Source: Patulibacter minatonensis DSM 18081
GTDB taxonomy: Bacteria; Actinomycetota; Thermoleophilia; Solirubrobacterales; Solirubrobacteraceae
Direction: 5' to 3'
Length of the DNA: 64,000 nucleotides
Assembly (NCBI RefSeq): GCF_000519325.1
Contig: NZ_KI912613.1
Location: 4,808,071 to 4,872,070 of the forward strand
Shown here: positions 8,328 through 16,864 of the stretch, one piece after another
Position numbering within the stretch: position 1 is the first letter of the stretch
Layout: every line of letters starts with the position of its first letter
Notes under the pieces: model-generated
Databases searched by the model: none
What the model saw: only the letters and a program-made list of their open reading frames with translations
What the model was told of the DNA's origin: nothing
Translations under genes and position numbers: made by a program

Positions 8328-8660
8328 GTGCCCCGTCCCTCCCCCACGGACCCCGCGGTCCGGCGCTGGACCGCCGTCGCGGTGGCGTCGGCGGCCGGCG
8401 GGTTCGCCGCGGCGGCCGTCGGCGTGCCGTCCCCCGCGCTGTTCGCAGGGCTCCTCGTGGGCCTCGCGTTCGCGCTCCGGACGACGTGGTCGCTCGACGT
8501 GCCGCCGCTCGGGGCCCGGGCGGCCCAGGGCGTCCTCGGCGTGTCGCTGGGGATCCTCGTGCAGAGCTCGACGCTGTCCGAGATCGGGCGGAACGCCGCG
8601 CCGATCCTCGGGGTGACCGTCGCGACCCTGGCGGCGACGATCGCCGCCGCCTGGCGATGA
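8328..8660 (+). CDS. AbrB-family membrane protein, N-terminal part (split gene)
   Basis: The 110 residues from GTG 8328 contain three to four hydrophobic segments and resemble the first third of AbrB-type integral membrane proteins (PF05145): GLLVGLAFALRT, then ARAAQGVLGVSLGILVQ. In full-length relatives of about 350 residues the chain runs on into an L-TGLD-ATA segment. Here the frame stops with TGA inside ATGA, and the continuation begins in another frame at 8657. An earlier GTG at 8268 is in frame but gives an atypical Arg/Pro-rich leader. Function in this family is poorly known. The gene is either a translationally coupled split gene or a frameshifted one. Confidence 0.65.
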   Translation: MPRPSPTDPAVRRWTAVAVASAAGGFAAAAVGVPSPALFAGLLVGLAFALRTTWSLDVPPLGARAAQGVLGVSLGILVQSSTLSEIGRNAAPILGVTVATLAATIAAAWR

Positions 8661-9400
8661 GCCGCCTCACCGGCCTCGACCGCGCGACCGCGTCGTTCGG
8701 GATGGTGGCCGGCGGGGCGTCGGGCATCGTCGCGATCAGCCGCGAGCTCGGGGCCGACGAGCGGCTCGTGGCCGTCATGCAGTACCTGCGGGTGCTCGTG
8801 ATCGTCGTCCTGACGCCGCTGGTGGCGGGGTTCGCCGGCGGCGGGGACGGGCGGGCCGCGGGGGCCGGCGGTCCGTCCGGCACGTGGCTCGAGGGGCTGG
8901 CGATGCTGGCGCTCTGCCTCGGCGCGGGTGCGGCGCTCGCCCGGGTCACGCGCCTGCCGGCCGGCTCGCTCCTCGGCCCGCTGCTCGTCGCGGCGGGCCT
9001 CTCGCTCGGCGGGGTGCAGATCGTCGCGCCCGTCCCGGCGGCGGTCCTGCAGGTCGCCTACGTCGCGATCGGCCTGTCGGTCGGCCTGCGGTTCACGGTC
9101 GCGAGCCTGCGCCACGCCGCGCGGATCCTCCCGGCGACGCTGGCCATGGTCGCCGCGCTGATCCTGGTGACCGCGGGCCTCGGGCTGCTGCTCGTCCCGC
9201 TCGCCCACGTCGGTGCGCTCGACGCCTACCTCGCGACCACGCCGGACGGCCTGTACGCGGTCCTCGCGGCGGCCTCGACGAGCGACGTCGACGCGACGTT
9301 CGTCCTCTCCGTCCAGGTCCTCCGCCTCTTCGCGATGCTCCTGGCGGCCCCGCTCCTGGCGCGCTGGCTGGCGGGGCGGGAACGGGCGGCGCCGACCTGA
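8657..9400 (+). CDS. AbrB-family membrane protein, C-terminal part (split gene)
   Basis: The 247 residues start exactly where the N-terminal part stops (ATGA overlap). The first residues, SRLTGLDRATASFG, and GGASGIVAISRELGAD are the conserved middle block of AbrB-type membrane proteins, and ATTPDGLYAVLAAA is its duplicated counterpart near the C-terminus. About six to seven hydrophobic segments are visible. Together the two parts make a normal-length family member, so they are parts of one protein separated by a frame change. It ends 2 bp before the convergent polA gene. Confidence 0.75.
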   Translation: MSRLTGLDRATASFGMVAGGASGIVAISRELGADERLVAVMQYLRVLVIVVLTPLVAGFAGGGDGRAAGAGGPSGTWLEGLAMLALCLGAGAALARVTRLPAGSLLGPLLVAAGLSLGGVQIVAPVPAAVLQVAYVAIGLSVGLRFTVASLRHAARILPATLAMVAALILVTAGLGLLLVPLAHVGALDAYLATTPDGLYAVLAAASTSDVDATFVLSVQVLRLFAMLLAAPLLARWLAGRERAAPT

Positions 9401-9401
9401 C

Positions 9402-12197
9402 CTACTTCGCGTCGATCCAGGTCTTCCCGACGCCGCCCTCGACCCGCAGCGGCGGGTCCTGCTTCCAGGGGGCGATCATCTCGCGCTCGACCAGGGCCTT
9501 GACGCCGTCGGGGCCCTCCATCTCCGACGCCGGGCCCTCGACGAGCAGTTCGTCGTGGATCGTCAGGACCATGCGGGAGCGGTGGCCCGACTCGTCCAGC
9601 GCGCGGCGGACGCCGATCATCGCGAGCTTCATGATGTCCGCGGCGGTGCCCTGGATGATCGTGTTGACCGCGAGCCGCTCGCCGAGGGAGCGCATCTGCG
9701 GGTTGCGGGCGCGGAGCTCGGGGATCAGGCGACGGCGGCCGAACATCGTGCGGACCTCGCCGGCCTCCTTCGCCTGCTCGATCGTGGAGTCGATGAACGT
9801 CTTGACCCCGGTGAACTCGGCGAAGTAGCGGTCGATGACCTCTCCGGCCTCGCCCCGCGGGATGTTCAGGCGCTCCGCCAGGCCGAAGTCGGTCAGGCCG
9901 TAGGCGATGCCGTAGTTGACCATCTTGGCCTTCGACCGCAGGCCGGCGTCGAGCTCGTCCTCCTCCACGCCGAAGACCCGTATCGCGGTCGCGGTGTGGA
10001 CGTCGCGGTCCTCGCGGAACGCGTCGCGGAGCGTCTCCTCCTCGGCGTAGAAGGCGAGGATCCGGAGCTCGACCTGCGAGTAGTCGCACGACAGGAGCAC
10101 GAGGTCGTCGGCGGCCTCGAAGCACCCGCGGATGCGGCGGCCGAGCGCCGTGCGGACCGGCACGTTCTGCAGGTTCGGGTCGGTCGAGCTGAGGCGCCCG
10201 GTCTGGGCGACGGTCTGCTGGAACGTCGTGTGGATCCGGCTCTCCGGATCCTTCGCGGCGAGCTTCGGCAGGACGTCGAGGTACGTCTTCGTCAGCGTCG
10301 AGAGCTCGCGCCAGCGCTCGATCAGCGGGATGATCTCGTGCTCGTCGCGGATCTGCTGGAGCACCCGCGCGTCGGTCGAGAAGCCGGTCTTGCCGCGGCG
10401 CTTCGTCGTCAGGCCGAGCTCGGTGAAGAGGACCTCGCCGAGCTGCTTCGGCGACCCGATCGTGAACTCGCGGCCGGCGAGCTCGTGGATCTTGACCTGG
10501 AGCTCCGTGATCTCGGTGCGGACCTCGGTGCCGACCTCGTCCAGGCGCGGCACGGAGAGCCGGACGCCCTCGCGCTCGATCTCGCGCAGCACGTCGACGA
10601 GCGGCAGCTCGACGTCGCGGACGAGGTCCGTCAGCCCGGCGTCGTGCAGCAGCTTGCGCTGGTGGACCGCGAGCAGCGCCACGCGCCCCGCGGTGGCGGC
10701 CGCGACGTCCTTCACGGCGTCGGCGACGGCGACGCCGGCCTCGTCCGCGAGCTCGTCCAGCGGGTAGCCGCGGCGCTGCGGCTCGAGCACGTACTGCGCC
10801 AGGAGCGTGTCGAACTCCAGGCGGGGAGCGTGGTACCCGCCGGCCGCGTCGACGTCCCCGTCGGCCGGGTCGGTGGTGCCGCCGTCGGCCCCGGCCCGCG
10901 CCGCACCGCCCTCGGCGAGCGCCTTGCCGTCGTGGACGACGAGCGGGCGGTCCTGCAGCGCCCGCAGGACGGCGGCGGGCTCCTCGCAGCCGCCGACGAG
11001 GAACTCGACGGGGCGCGAGTCGCCGAGGCGGGCGACGGCGAAGCGCAGCGGGAAGGCGTCGTCCGGCGACCCGTCCTCGCCGTCCGCGGGGGCCTCGGCC
11101 GTCGCGTCGGGGTCGAACAGCTGGCCCGACTCCTCCTGCTCCGCGGCGACGGGCTCGACCACCGCGACGGCCACGGCGAGGGGGTCGCCGTCCGCCGGGT
11201 CGTGCTCGGCGAGCGCGGCGGCGAGGTCGGCCAGCGCGACCTCGCGCACCGGCGCGTCGACCGTGGAGGCGTCGGGCTTCGCGCCCTTCGCGACGGCGGG
11301 CCGGCCGTCGGAGTCGAGCAGCGGCTCCAGCCGGCGCCACGGGTCCCGCAGCTCGAACCGCATGAACGACTCGCGCAGGACGGCGGCGTCGGGCTTGGCG
11401 GCCAGGAGCGCGTCGAGGTCGTAGTCGACCGGGACGTCGCAGTTGATGCGCGCGAGCTCCCGGGAGATCCGCGCGTTCTCGGCGTGGTTGGTCAGGTTCT
11501 CCTTGCGCTTGGCGCCGGAGATCTGGTCGACGGACTTCAGGACGGTCTCGAGGTCACCGAACTGCTGGAGCAGCTGCGCGGCGGTCTTGTCGCCGATGCC
11601 GGGGACGCCCGGGATGTTGTCGGAGGTGTCGCCCTTCAGCCCGTAGAAGTCGGGGATCAACGCGGGCGGCAGGCCGTAGCGATCGATCACGGCCTGGTGG
11701 TCGTAGACCTTGACCTCGGTGATGCCGCGGGCGGTCGCCATCACGCCGACGAGGTCGCCCTCGTCGATCAGCTGGAACTGGTCGCGGTCGCCGGTGACGA
11801 TCACGGTGCGGAGCTTCCGTTCGCGTGCGTGGACCGAGAGCGTGCCGATGACGTCGTCCGCCTCCCAGCCCTCGGAGGAGACGTTGGCGTAGCCGAAGCC
11901 CGCGGCGATCTCGGCGAGGAACGGCCACTGCTGGCGCAGGAGGTCCGGCTTGCGCGCGCGCTGGGCCTTGTACTCGGGGTAGACCTCCTTGCGGCCGGAC
12001 ATCCCGGCGTCCCAGACGACGGCCGTCGGGACGGGCCCGAGGTCCTGGTAGAGCTTCACGAGCATCGACGCGAACCCGAAGATCGCGTTGGTCGGCTCGC
12101 CCGTCGACGTCGCGATCGACTCCGGCAGCGCGAAGAACGCCCGGTAGGCCAGCGAGTTGCCGTCGATCAGGAGCAGGTCGGGGGTCTTGGGGGCCAC
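9402..12197 (-). CDS. polA: DNA polymerase I
   Basis: A 931-residue DNA polymerase I, close to the usual length, starting at GTG 12197. Residues 1-300 form the 5'-3' exonuclease/flap domain (LLLIDGNSLAYRAFFALPES, GVPGIGDKTAAQLL). Residues 550-931 are the polymerase, with motif A DYSQVELR (near 705), the O-helix KMVNYGIAYG and motif C TIHDE (near 879). Between them lies an Ala/Asp/Gly-rich region where I find no DxE of a 3'-5' proofreading site, so proofreading is probably absent, as in several actinobacterial and thermophile enzymes. It acts in Okazaki-fragment maturation and repair. It is divergent from the malic enzyme gene. Confidence 0.97.
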   Translation of the reverse strand: MAPKTPDLLLIDGNSLAYRAFFALPESIATSTGEPTNAIFGFASMLVKLYQDLGPVPTAVVWDAGMSGRKEVYPEYKAQRARKPDLLRQQWPFLAEIAAGFGYANVSSEGWEADDVIGTLSVHARERKLRTVIVTGDRDQFQLIDEGDLVGVMATARGITEVKVYDHQAVIDRYGLPPALIPDFYGLKGDTSDNIPGVPGIGDKTAAQLLQQFGDLETVLKSVDQISGAKRKENLTNHAENARISRELARINCDVPVDYDLDALLAAKPDAAVLRESFMRFELRDPWRRLEPLLDSDGRPAVAKGAKPDASTVDAPVREVALADLAAALAEHDPADGDPLAVAVAVVEPVAAEQEESGQLFDPDATAEAPADGEDGSPDDAFPLRFAVARLGDSRPVEFLVGGCEEPAAVLRALQDRPLVVHDGKALAEGGAARAGADGGTTDPADGDVDAAGGYHAPRLEFDTLLAQYVLEPQRRGYPLDELADEAGVAVADAVKDVAAATAGRVALLAVHQRKLLHDAGLTDLVRDVELPLVDVLREIEREGVRLSVPRLDEVGTEVRTEITELQVKIHELAGREFTIGSPKQLGEVLFTELGLTTKRRGKTGFSTDARVLQQIRDEHEIIPLIERWRELSTLTKTYLDVLPKLAAKDPESRIHTTFQQTVAQTGRLSSTDPNLQNVPVRTALGRRIRGCFEAADDLVLLSCDYSQVELRILAFYAEEETLRDAFREDRDVHTATAIRVFGVEEDELDAGLRSKAKMVNYGIAYGLTDFGLAERLNIPRGEAGEVIDRYFAEFTGVKTFIDSTIEQAKEAGEVRTMFGRRRLIPELRARNPQMRSLGERLAVNTIIQGTAADIMKLAMIGVRRALDESGHRSRMVLTIHDELLVEGPASEMEGPDGVKALVEREMIAPWKQDPPLRVEGGVGKTWIDAK

Positions 12198-12344
12198 GCC
12201 GGGACCATAACCCGCGGGACCACGGGCACCCGCCCCGGGAGCGGCCTCCGCGGACCGGACGTGTCCGCGTCGGCACCGCTGTCCATCCCCCGGACGGCTC
12301 CCACCCACCCGGCGGGGACGCTGGACGCCGGACGGCGGGCATCT

Positions 12345-12386
12345 CCTGCACCACCGGACGATCCCCCGGATCCGTCGTCGTGCAGG
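12345..12386. promoter_or_regulatory. 42-bp imperfect palindrome between polA and the malic enzyme gene
   Basis: Outer arms CCTGCAC (12345-12351) and GTGCAGG (12380-12386) enclose inner arms ATCC and GGAT around a CCC centre. The palindrome is 60-100 bp upstream of the malic enzyme start in the divergent region. It could be an operator or a stray single unit of the palindromic intergenic repeats found elsewhere in the window. Confidence 0.4.
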
Positions 12387-12406
12387 GCGAACTTGCATAC
12401 TAGGTC

Positions 12407-12436
12407 GCACCGAACCCGGTGCTTGGGGCGTACTAG
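12407..12436 (+). promoter_or_regulatory. Inverted repeat and -10-like element before the malic enzyme gene
   Basis: GCACCG-AACC-CGGTGC (12407-12422) is a perfect 6-bp-arm inverted repeat. It is followed by TACTAGT (12431-12437), a plausible -10 element 10 bp before the GTG start at 12447, which would give a very short or absent leader. The inverted repeat would overlap the -35 region, a position suited to a repressor. Low-level evidence only. Confidence 0.35.
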
Positions 12437-12446
12437 TGTTGCCGCC

Positions 12447-13859
12447 GTGAACGGAACGCCGTCAGCGCAGTACTCGATCGTGATCCGGGTGGAGATCGAC
12501 CACAAGCCCGGGGCCCTGGGCGAGGTCGCATCGGCCATCGGGCACGCCGGAGGCGTCATCGGCGACGTCGCGCTCGTATCGGTCGCGGGCGACACCCTCG
12601 TCCGCGACATCACGGTGTCCGCCGACGGCCAGGACACCTGGGCGGCGATCTCGACGGCGATCACGGAGCGCGCCGGCGCCCGGGTCCTCGCGATCACGGA
12701 CCGCACGTTCCAGGTGCACGAGGGCGGCAAGCTCGAGACGACGGCGAAGTACCCGCTCAAGACCCGCGACGATCTCGCCATGGCGTACACGCCGGGCGTG
12801 GCCCGGGTCTGCACGGCGATCGCCGAGGATCCGGAGCTCTCGCACGACCTGACGATCCGCAAGAACACCGTCGCGGTCATCACCGACGGCACCGCGGTCC
12901 TCGGGCTCGGCGACATCGGCCCCGAGGCCTCGATGCCCGTGATGGAGGGCAAGTGCGTGCTCTTCAAGGAGTTCGCCGACGTCGACGCCTTCCCGCTCGC
13001 CCTGCGCACGAAGGACACCGACGAGATCGTCGCGATCTGCAAGGCGGTCGCCCCGACGTTCGGCGGCATCAACCTCGAGGACATCTCGGCGCCCCGCTGC
13101 TTCGAGATCGAGGAGCGCCTGAAGGCCGAGCTCGACATCCCGGTCTTCCACGACGACCAGCACGGCACCGCGATCGTCGCGCTCGCCGCGCTGATCAACG
13201 CGTGCAAGATCACCGACCGCCGGATCGAGGACCTCAAGGTGCTCGTGACCGGCCTCGGCGCGTCGGGCATCGCGGTGTCGAAGATCCTGCTCGCCGCGGG
13301 CGTCACCGACATCATCGGCGCGGACTCCAAGGGCTTGGTCTCGACGACGCGCGCCGACTACCTCGACGGCACGATGAACAGCGTCAAGCGCTGGTACGCC
13401 GAGATGAGCAACCCGGAGAACCTGACCGGGCACCCCGGCGACCACCTCGCGGGCCGCGACCTCTTCATCGGCCTGTCCGGCGCGCGGATCTTCCCGGCCG
13501 AGAAGCTCGCCGCGATGAACGACGACGCGATGGTCTTCGCGATGGCGAACCCGAATCCGGAGGTCTCCCCCGAGGAGGCCGCCCCGTACGCGCGCATCAT
13601 CGCCACGGGCCGCTCGGACTACCCGAACCAGATCAACAACGTCCTGGCGTTCCCGGGCATCTTCCGCGGCGCGCTCGACGCCCGCGCGAAGCACATCACC
13701 GAGGGCATGAAGATCGCCGCGGCCCACGCGATCGCCGATCTCGTGAAGCCCGAGGACCTGCGCGAGGACAACATCATCCCGTCGGTCTTCGACCGGGACG
13801 TCGCGCCGGCCGTCGCGGCCGCGGTGGCCGCCGAGGCGCTGGCGGCGACCGGGGCCTGA
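12447..13859 (+). CDS. NAD(P)-dependent malic enzyme with N-terminal ACT domain
   Basis: A 470-residue enzyme that decarboxylates malate to pyruvate. Residues 8-85 are an ACT-type regulatory domain (IVIRVEIDHKPGALGEVASA). The malic N-terminal domain includes AMAYTPGVARVC and DGTAVLGLGDIGPEA, with the metal/substrate segment VFHDDQHGTA near residue 235, followed by the Rossmann segment VLVTGLGASGIAVSKILL and the C-terminal AMANPNPEVSPEEA. The ACT-malic fusion is common in Gram-positive bacteria and implies allosteric control by a small metabolite. GTG 12447 is the only start that keeps the ACT domain whole without a non-homologous leader. Confidence 0.95.
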   Translation: MNGTPSAQYSIVIRVEIDHKPGALGEVASAIGHAGGVIGDVALVSVAGDTLVRDITVSADGQDTWAAISTAITERAGARVLAITDRTFQVHEGGKLETTAKYPLKTRDDLAMAYTPGVARVCTAIAEDPELSHDLTIRKNTVAVITDGTAVLGLGDIGPEASMPVMEGKCVLFKEFADVDAFPLALRTKDTDEIVAICKAVAPTFGGINLEDISAPRCFEIEERLKAELDIPVFHDDQHGTAIVALAALINACKITDRRIEDLKVLVTGLGASGIAVSKILLAAGVTDIIGADSKGLVSTTRADYLDGTMNSVKRWYAEMSNPENLTGHPGDHLAGRDLFIGLSGARIFPAEKLAAMNDDAMVFAMANPNPEVSPEEAAPYARIIATGRSDYPNQINNVLAFPGIFRGALDARAKHITEGMKIAAAHAIADLVKPEDLREDNIIPSVFDRDVAPAVAAAVAAEALAATGA

Positions 13860-13917
13860 GGGCGGAGGCGGGGCCTTCGCCCACGCGCCCCGGCGGGCGG
13901 GGCGGCGCCGCGCGGCC

Positions 13918-14085
13918 GCTGCGGATTCCTGCCGCCCCACCGCACCGATCCGCAGCGGTCCACACGGGCGGCCCGGGCGCTGCGGATTCCTGCCGCCCCA
14001 CCGCACCGATCCGCAGCGGTCCACACGAGCGGCCCGGGCGCTGCGGATTCCTGTCGCCCCACCGCACCAACCCGCAGCAGGTCCA
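13918..14085. repeat. 61-bp palindromic tandem repeat, 3 copies (family 1)
   Basis: Copies begin at 13921, 13982 and 14043, an exact 61-bp period. Each unit carries the arms GCTGCGGAT and ATCCGCAGC about 21 bases apart (degenerate right arm in copy 3), around a conserved TGCCGCCCCACCGCAC core. The array fills most of the 297-bp gap after the malic enzyme gene. The same core occurs in the array at 29191. Confidence 0.9.
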
Positions 14086-14156
14086 CCGGAACGGGTACCG
14101 GGGCCGCCGATCCGTAGCCTTCCTGGCGACAGGATCACCGACCGAGGAGCAGCCAG

Positions 14157-15083
14157 ATGCACGTCACCGTCACCGGAGCGACCGGACTCGTCGGGTCCCG
14201 CCTCGTCGCACGGCTTCAGGAGCGCGGCGACCGGGTCACCGTCCTCTCACGCGACGCGGAGAAGGCGAAGCAGGCGCTCGGCGACGTCGAGGCCGTGGCG
14301 TGGACCCCGGGCCGCGGTGCCGCCGCGGGGGCCGACCCCGCGTTGATCGCGGCGCTCGAGGGGCGCGACGCCGTCGTCAACCTCGCCGGCGAGCCCGTCT
14401 TCCAGCGCTGGACCGCGACGTCGAAGCCGCGGATCAAGGCGTCGCGCGTCGAGACGACGAACCAGCTGGTCGCCGCGATCGGCGCGACGACCGACCGGCC
14501 GGCGACGCTCGTCAACGGGTCCGCCACGGGCTACTACGGCGACACCGGTGACGCCGAGGTGACGGAGGACGCCCCGCCGGCGGACGACTTCCTCGGCGAC
14601 CTGGCGAGCGGCTGGGAGGCCGCCGCGAGGGGGGCCGAGGCCCACGGCCTGCGCGTGGCGGTCGTCCGCACCGGCCTCGTGCTCGCGGACGACGGCGGCG
14701 CGCTGCCCGTCATGGCGAGGCCGTTCCGGTTCGGTGCCGGGGGCTGGCTGGGCAACGGGAAGCAGTACGTGCCCTGGATCCACGTCGACGACGAGGTCGG
14801 GCTGCTCCTCGCCGCGCTCGACCACCCGACGTTCAGCGGTGCCGTCAACGCCGCGGCGCCGGAGGACGCGACGAACAAGCGGTTCTCGAAGGCCGTCGCC
14901 TCCGCCCTGCACCGCCCGGCGCTCTTCCCCGCCCCCGGCTTCGTACTCAAGACCGTGCTCGGTGAGATGTCGGCGCTCGTTCTCGACAGCTCGCGGGCCA
15001 AGCCCGGCCGTGCGGACGAGCTCGGCTACCGCTTCCTGCACCCCGGCTTGGTCGGGGCCCTGGACGACGTCTTCGGGTCGTAG
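14157..15083 (+). CDS. TIGR01777-family epimerase (SDR superfamily)
   Basis: A 308-residue atypical short-chain dehydrogenase with the nucleotide-binding motif VTGATGLVGSRL at its N-terminus, and NLAGEPVFQRWT, NGSATGYYGDTGDAE and VRTGLVLADDGG, all typical of the TIGR01777/YfcH/SDR39U1 group. The C-terminal DUF1731-like segment follows (PGFVLKTVLGEMSALVLDSSR split across residues 262-282). Substrate is not known for the family. The gene stands alone between two 61-bp repeat arrays. Confidence 0.9.
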   Translation: MHVTVTGATGLVGSRLVARLQERGDRVTVLSRDAEKAKQALGDVEAVAWTPGRGAAAGADPALIAALEGRDAVVNLAGEPVFQRWTATSKPRIKASRVETTNQLVAAIGATTDRPATLVNGSATGYYGDTGDAEVTEDAPPADDFLGDLASGWEAAARGAEAHGLRVAVVRTGLVLADDGGALPVMARPFRFGAGGWLGNGKQYVPWIHVDDEVGLLLAALDHPTFSGAVNAAAPEDATNKRFSKAVASALHRPALFPAPGFVLKTVLGEMSALVLDSSRAKPGRADELGYRFLHPGLVGALDDVFGS

Positions 15084-15100
15084 GCGGGGCCGCGGCCGGC

Positions 15101-15338
15101 GTGGTCGGGTGCGGTTCGTCACGCCCCACCGAACGACGGACCATGGCCTCCGGCGGCATCCGTGGTCGGGTGCGGTACGTCACGCCCCACCGAACGACGG
15201 ACCATGGCCTCCGGCGGCATCCGTGGTCGGGTGCGGTACGTCACGCCCCACCGAACGACGGACCATCGCCTCCGGCGGCATCCGTGGTCGGGTGCGGTAC
15301 GTCACGCCCCACCGAACGACGGACCATCGCCTCCGGCG
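15101..15338. repeat. 61-bp tandem repeat, 4 nearly identical copies
   Basis: Copies start at 15101, 15162, 15223 and 15284 (exact 61-bp period). They differ only by rare substitutions, such as GGTTCG to GGTACG after copy 1 and CCATGG to CCATCG in copies 3 and 4. Each unit is an imperfect palindrome with TGGTC / GACCA and GGTG / CACC arms. The array fills the 325-bp gap between the convergent epimerase and lipoprotein genes. No protein gene is supported here. Confidence 0.92.
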
Positions 15339-15408
15339 ACGCGGTCGCCGGGGACCGCCGATCGGGCGCCCTCCGTCCGCGCGGGCGCCCTCGCCCGCAC
15401 CCCGCCCG

Positions 15409-16626
15409 TCAACGCGACGTCGAGACGGCGGGCTTCGCCGGGTCCGCCGGATCCAGCGCCTCGACCGCGCGCCAGCCGTAGGGCTCGGCCTTCGCGACGC
15501 TCAGCGCGGGGGTGGTGACAGTGCCGTCCGGGTTCTGCCGGCCCTCGGCGGGCGGGCCCGGGATCGCGGCGCGGAGCAGCCCGGCGCGGACGCCGTCGCG
15601 GCGGTTGCCCTTCGAGCCGGCGTTCCCGAGCGCGCGGAGCAGGAGCTTCGTGCTGCGCCAGCCGACGAGCACCCCGACGGGAGCCGGCGTGTCGTAGAGC
15701 GCCCGGTACAGGCCGTCGATGCGCCGGCCCTCCGCGGTGGCGTCGGGGACGCCGTCGTCGACGACGGCCTCGGCGGTGAGCCCGCGGGTGCGCACGAGGT
15801 CGGCGGTGGCCGGCGACGCGGCGCCGCGGGACAGGAAGAGCCGGTGGCCGTCGATGCGCGAGCCGATGCTCTCCAGCAGGTCCGCGGGATCGCCGCCCGA
15901 CGGGTCGCCGGTCAGGACGACGCAGTCGGCGCGACGGTCGCGCAGGGCGAGCGAGACGGTGGTGCGGAGCTTCGCGTCGTCCCAGCTCGCCGCGGCGGCC
16001 TTCGCCACCGGACGCAGGGCGGTCAGGTCGTACGCACGGCCCGTCACGGGGGACCGGGCGTCCGCCACGACCGGGCGTCGGCAGTCGGCGGCGCGGACGC
16101 GCGCGATCACGCCGGCGCGGACCGCGGCGTCGGTCGCGGAGAGGTCGACCGAGGACCGGGTGCCCCGCGGCTGCAGGTCGACGCCCGACTCGGTCTGGTC
16201 GTCACCGCTGGCCGCGACGAACGCGACGCCGGTCTGCCCGGCGAGCAGCCCGTACTCGCGGACCGAGATCGCGGAGACGCCGGCGATCGCGCCGACGGTG
16301 CCGGAGTCGCGCAGCATGACCCCGGCCTCCCGGGCGGCGCCGGCGACGCCGACGGTCACGCCGTCGTCGTCGGTGACGTCGCGCTCCGAGAGGCGGAGGC
16401 TGAAGCCACCGGCGCCGCCGCCGGAGTCGGCGAGGGCCAGCTCGGCGCCGGCGGTGACCGCGAGGCCCCGCTCGCCCCAGGGCCCGCGGAGGGGGACGCC
16501 GAGGTAGGCGGCGACCTTCGTGGCGCCGGCCTTCTCGCCGGTCGGGTCGTCCCCGCAACCGGCCACGCCGGCGCCGGAGGCGACGAGCGCCAGGCCGAGA
16601 GCGGCGCGGCGAGCCGCGCGGCTCAT
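15409..16626 (-). CDS. Periplasmic-binding-protein-like lipoprotein (branched-chain amino acid binding type)
   Basis: A 405-residue predicted lipoprotein (hydrophobic signal, lipobox AGVAGC near residue 24). The body resembles type 1 periplasmic ligand-binding domains of the LivJ kind: YLGVPLRGPWGERGLAVTAG near residue 42, VGAIAGVSAIS, and ADCVVLTGDPSGGDPADLL. No permease genes adjoin it, so it may be an orphan receptor rather than a transporter part. It lies 4 bp after the small membrane-protein gene at 16631-16813 and likely ends the trp transcript. Confidence 0.75.
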   Translation of the reverse strand: MSRAARRAALGLALVASGAGVAGCGDDPTGEKAGATKVAAYLGVPLRGPWGERGLAVTAGAELALADSGGGAGGFSLRLSERDVTDDDGVTVGVAGAAREAGVMLRDSGTVGAIAGVSAISVREYGLLAGQTGVAFVAASGDDQTESGVDLQPRGTRSSVDLSATDAAVRAGVIARVRAADCRRPVVADARSPVTGRAYDLTALRPVAKAAAASWDDAKLRTTVSLALRDRRADCVVLTGDPSGGDPADLLESIGSRIDGHRLFLSRGAASPATADLVRTRGLTAEAVVDDGVPDATAEGRRIDGLYRALYDTPAPVGVLVGWRSTKLLLRALGNAGSKGNRRDGVRAGLLRAAIPGPPAEGRQNPDGTVTTPALSVAKAEPYGWRAVEALDPADPAKPAVSTSR

Positions 16627-16630
16627 CGGA

Positions 16631-16813
16631 TCAGGCGTCGGGTCCCGAGGAATCGGAACCGCGGCCCGGGAAGTACGAGAGGACCTTCCAGATCGCCGTG
16701 GCGAGGACCATCAGGCCGACGGAGATCAGGGTGGCGTCGAACTGCTTCATGCCCAGCGCCCAGAGGACGATGAGGAGCAGGAAGGCCGACGTGACCGCGT
16801 AGATGAGACCCAT
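16631..16813 (-). CDS. Small two-helix membrane protein
   Basis: A 60-residue protein with two hydrophobic segments (about residues 3-19 and 29-47) joined by a short loop (GMKQFDATL) and a hydrophilic tail. I do not recognise the family. It is placed 51 bp after trpA and 4 bp before the lipoprotein gene, so all three are probably co-transcribed. Confidence 0.7.
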   Translation of the reverse strand: MGLIYAVTSAFLLLIVLWALGMKQFDATLISVGLMVLATAIWKVLSYFPGRGSDSSGPDA

Positions 16814-16836
16814 GGGCCGTCCAATCTACCGGGATC

Positions 16837-16863
16837 GGCCGACGACCGGCGACCCGGTCGGCC
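16837..16863 (-). terminator. Hairpin after trpA, possible attenuator or terminator
   Basis: GGCCGAC (16837-16843) pairs with GTCGGCC (16857-16863), a 7-bp GC stem just beyond the trpA stop codon. There is no T-run, so intrinsic termination is uncertain. It may reduce read-through from trpA into the small membrane-protein gene. Confidence 0.3.
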
Positions 16864-16864
16864 C

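Noticed and set aside
15101..15481. Short open frames reading through the 61-bp array
   Set aside because: 61 is not a multiple of three, so each unit is read in a different frame; the frames exist because stops are rare at this GC content.
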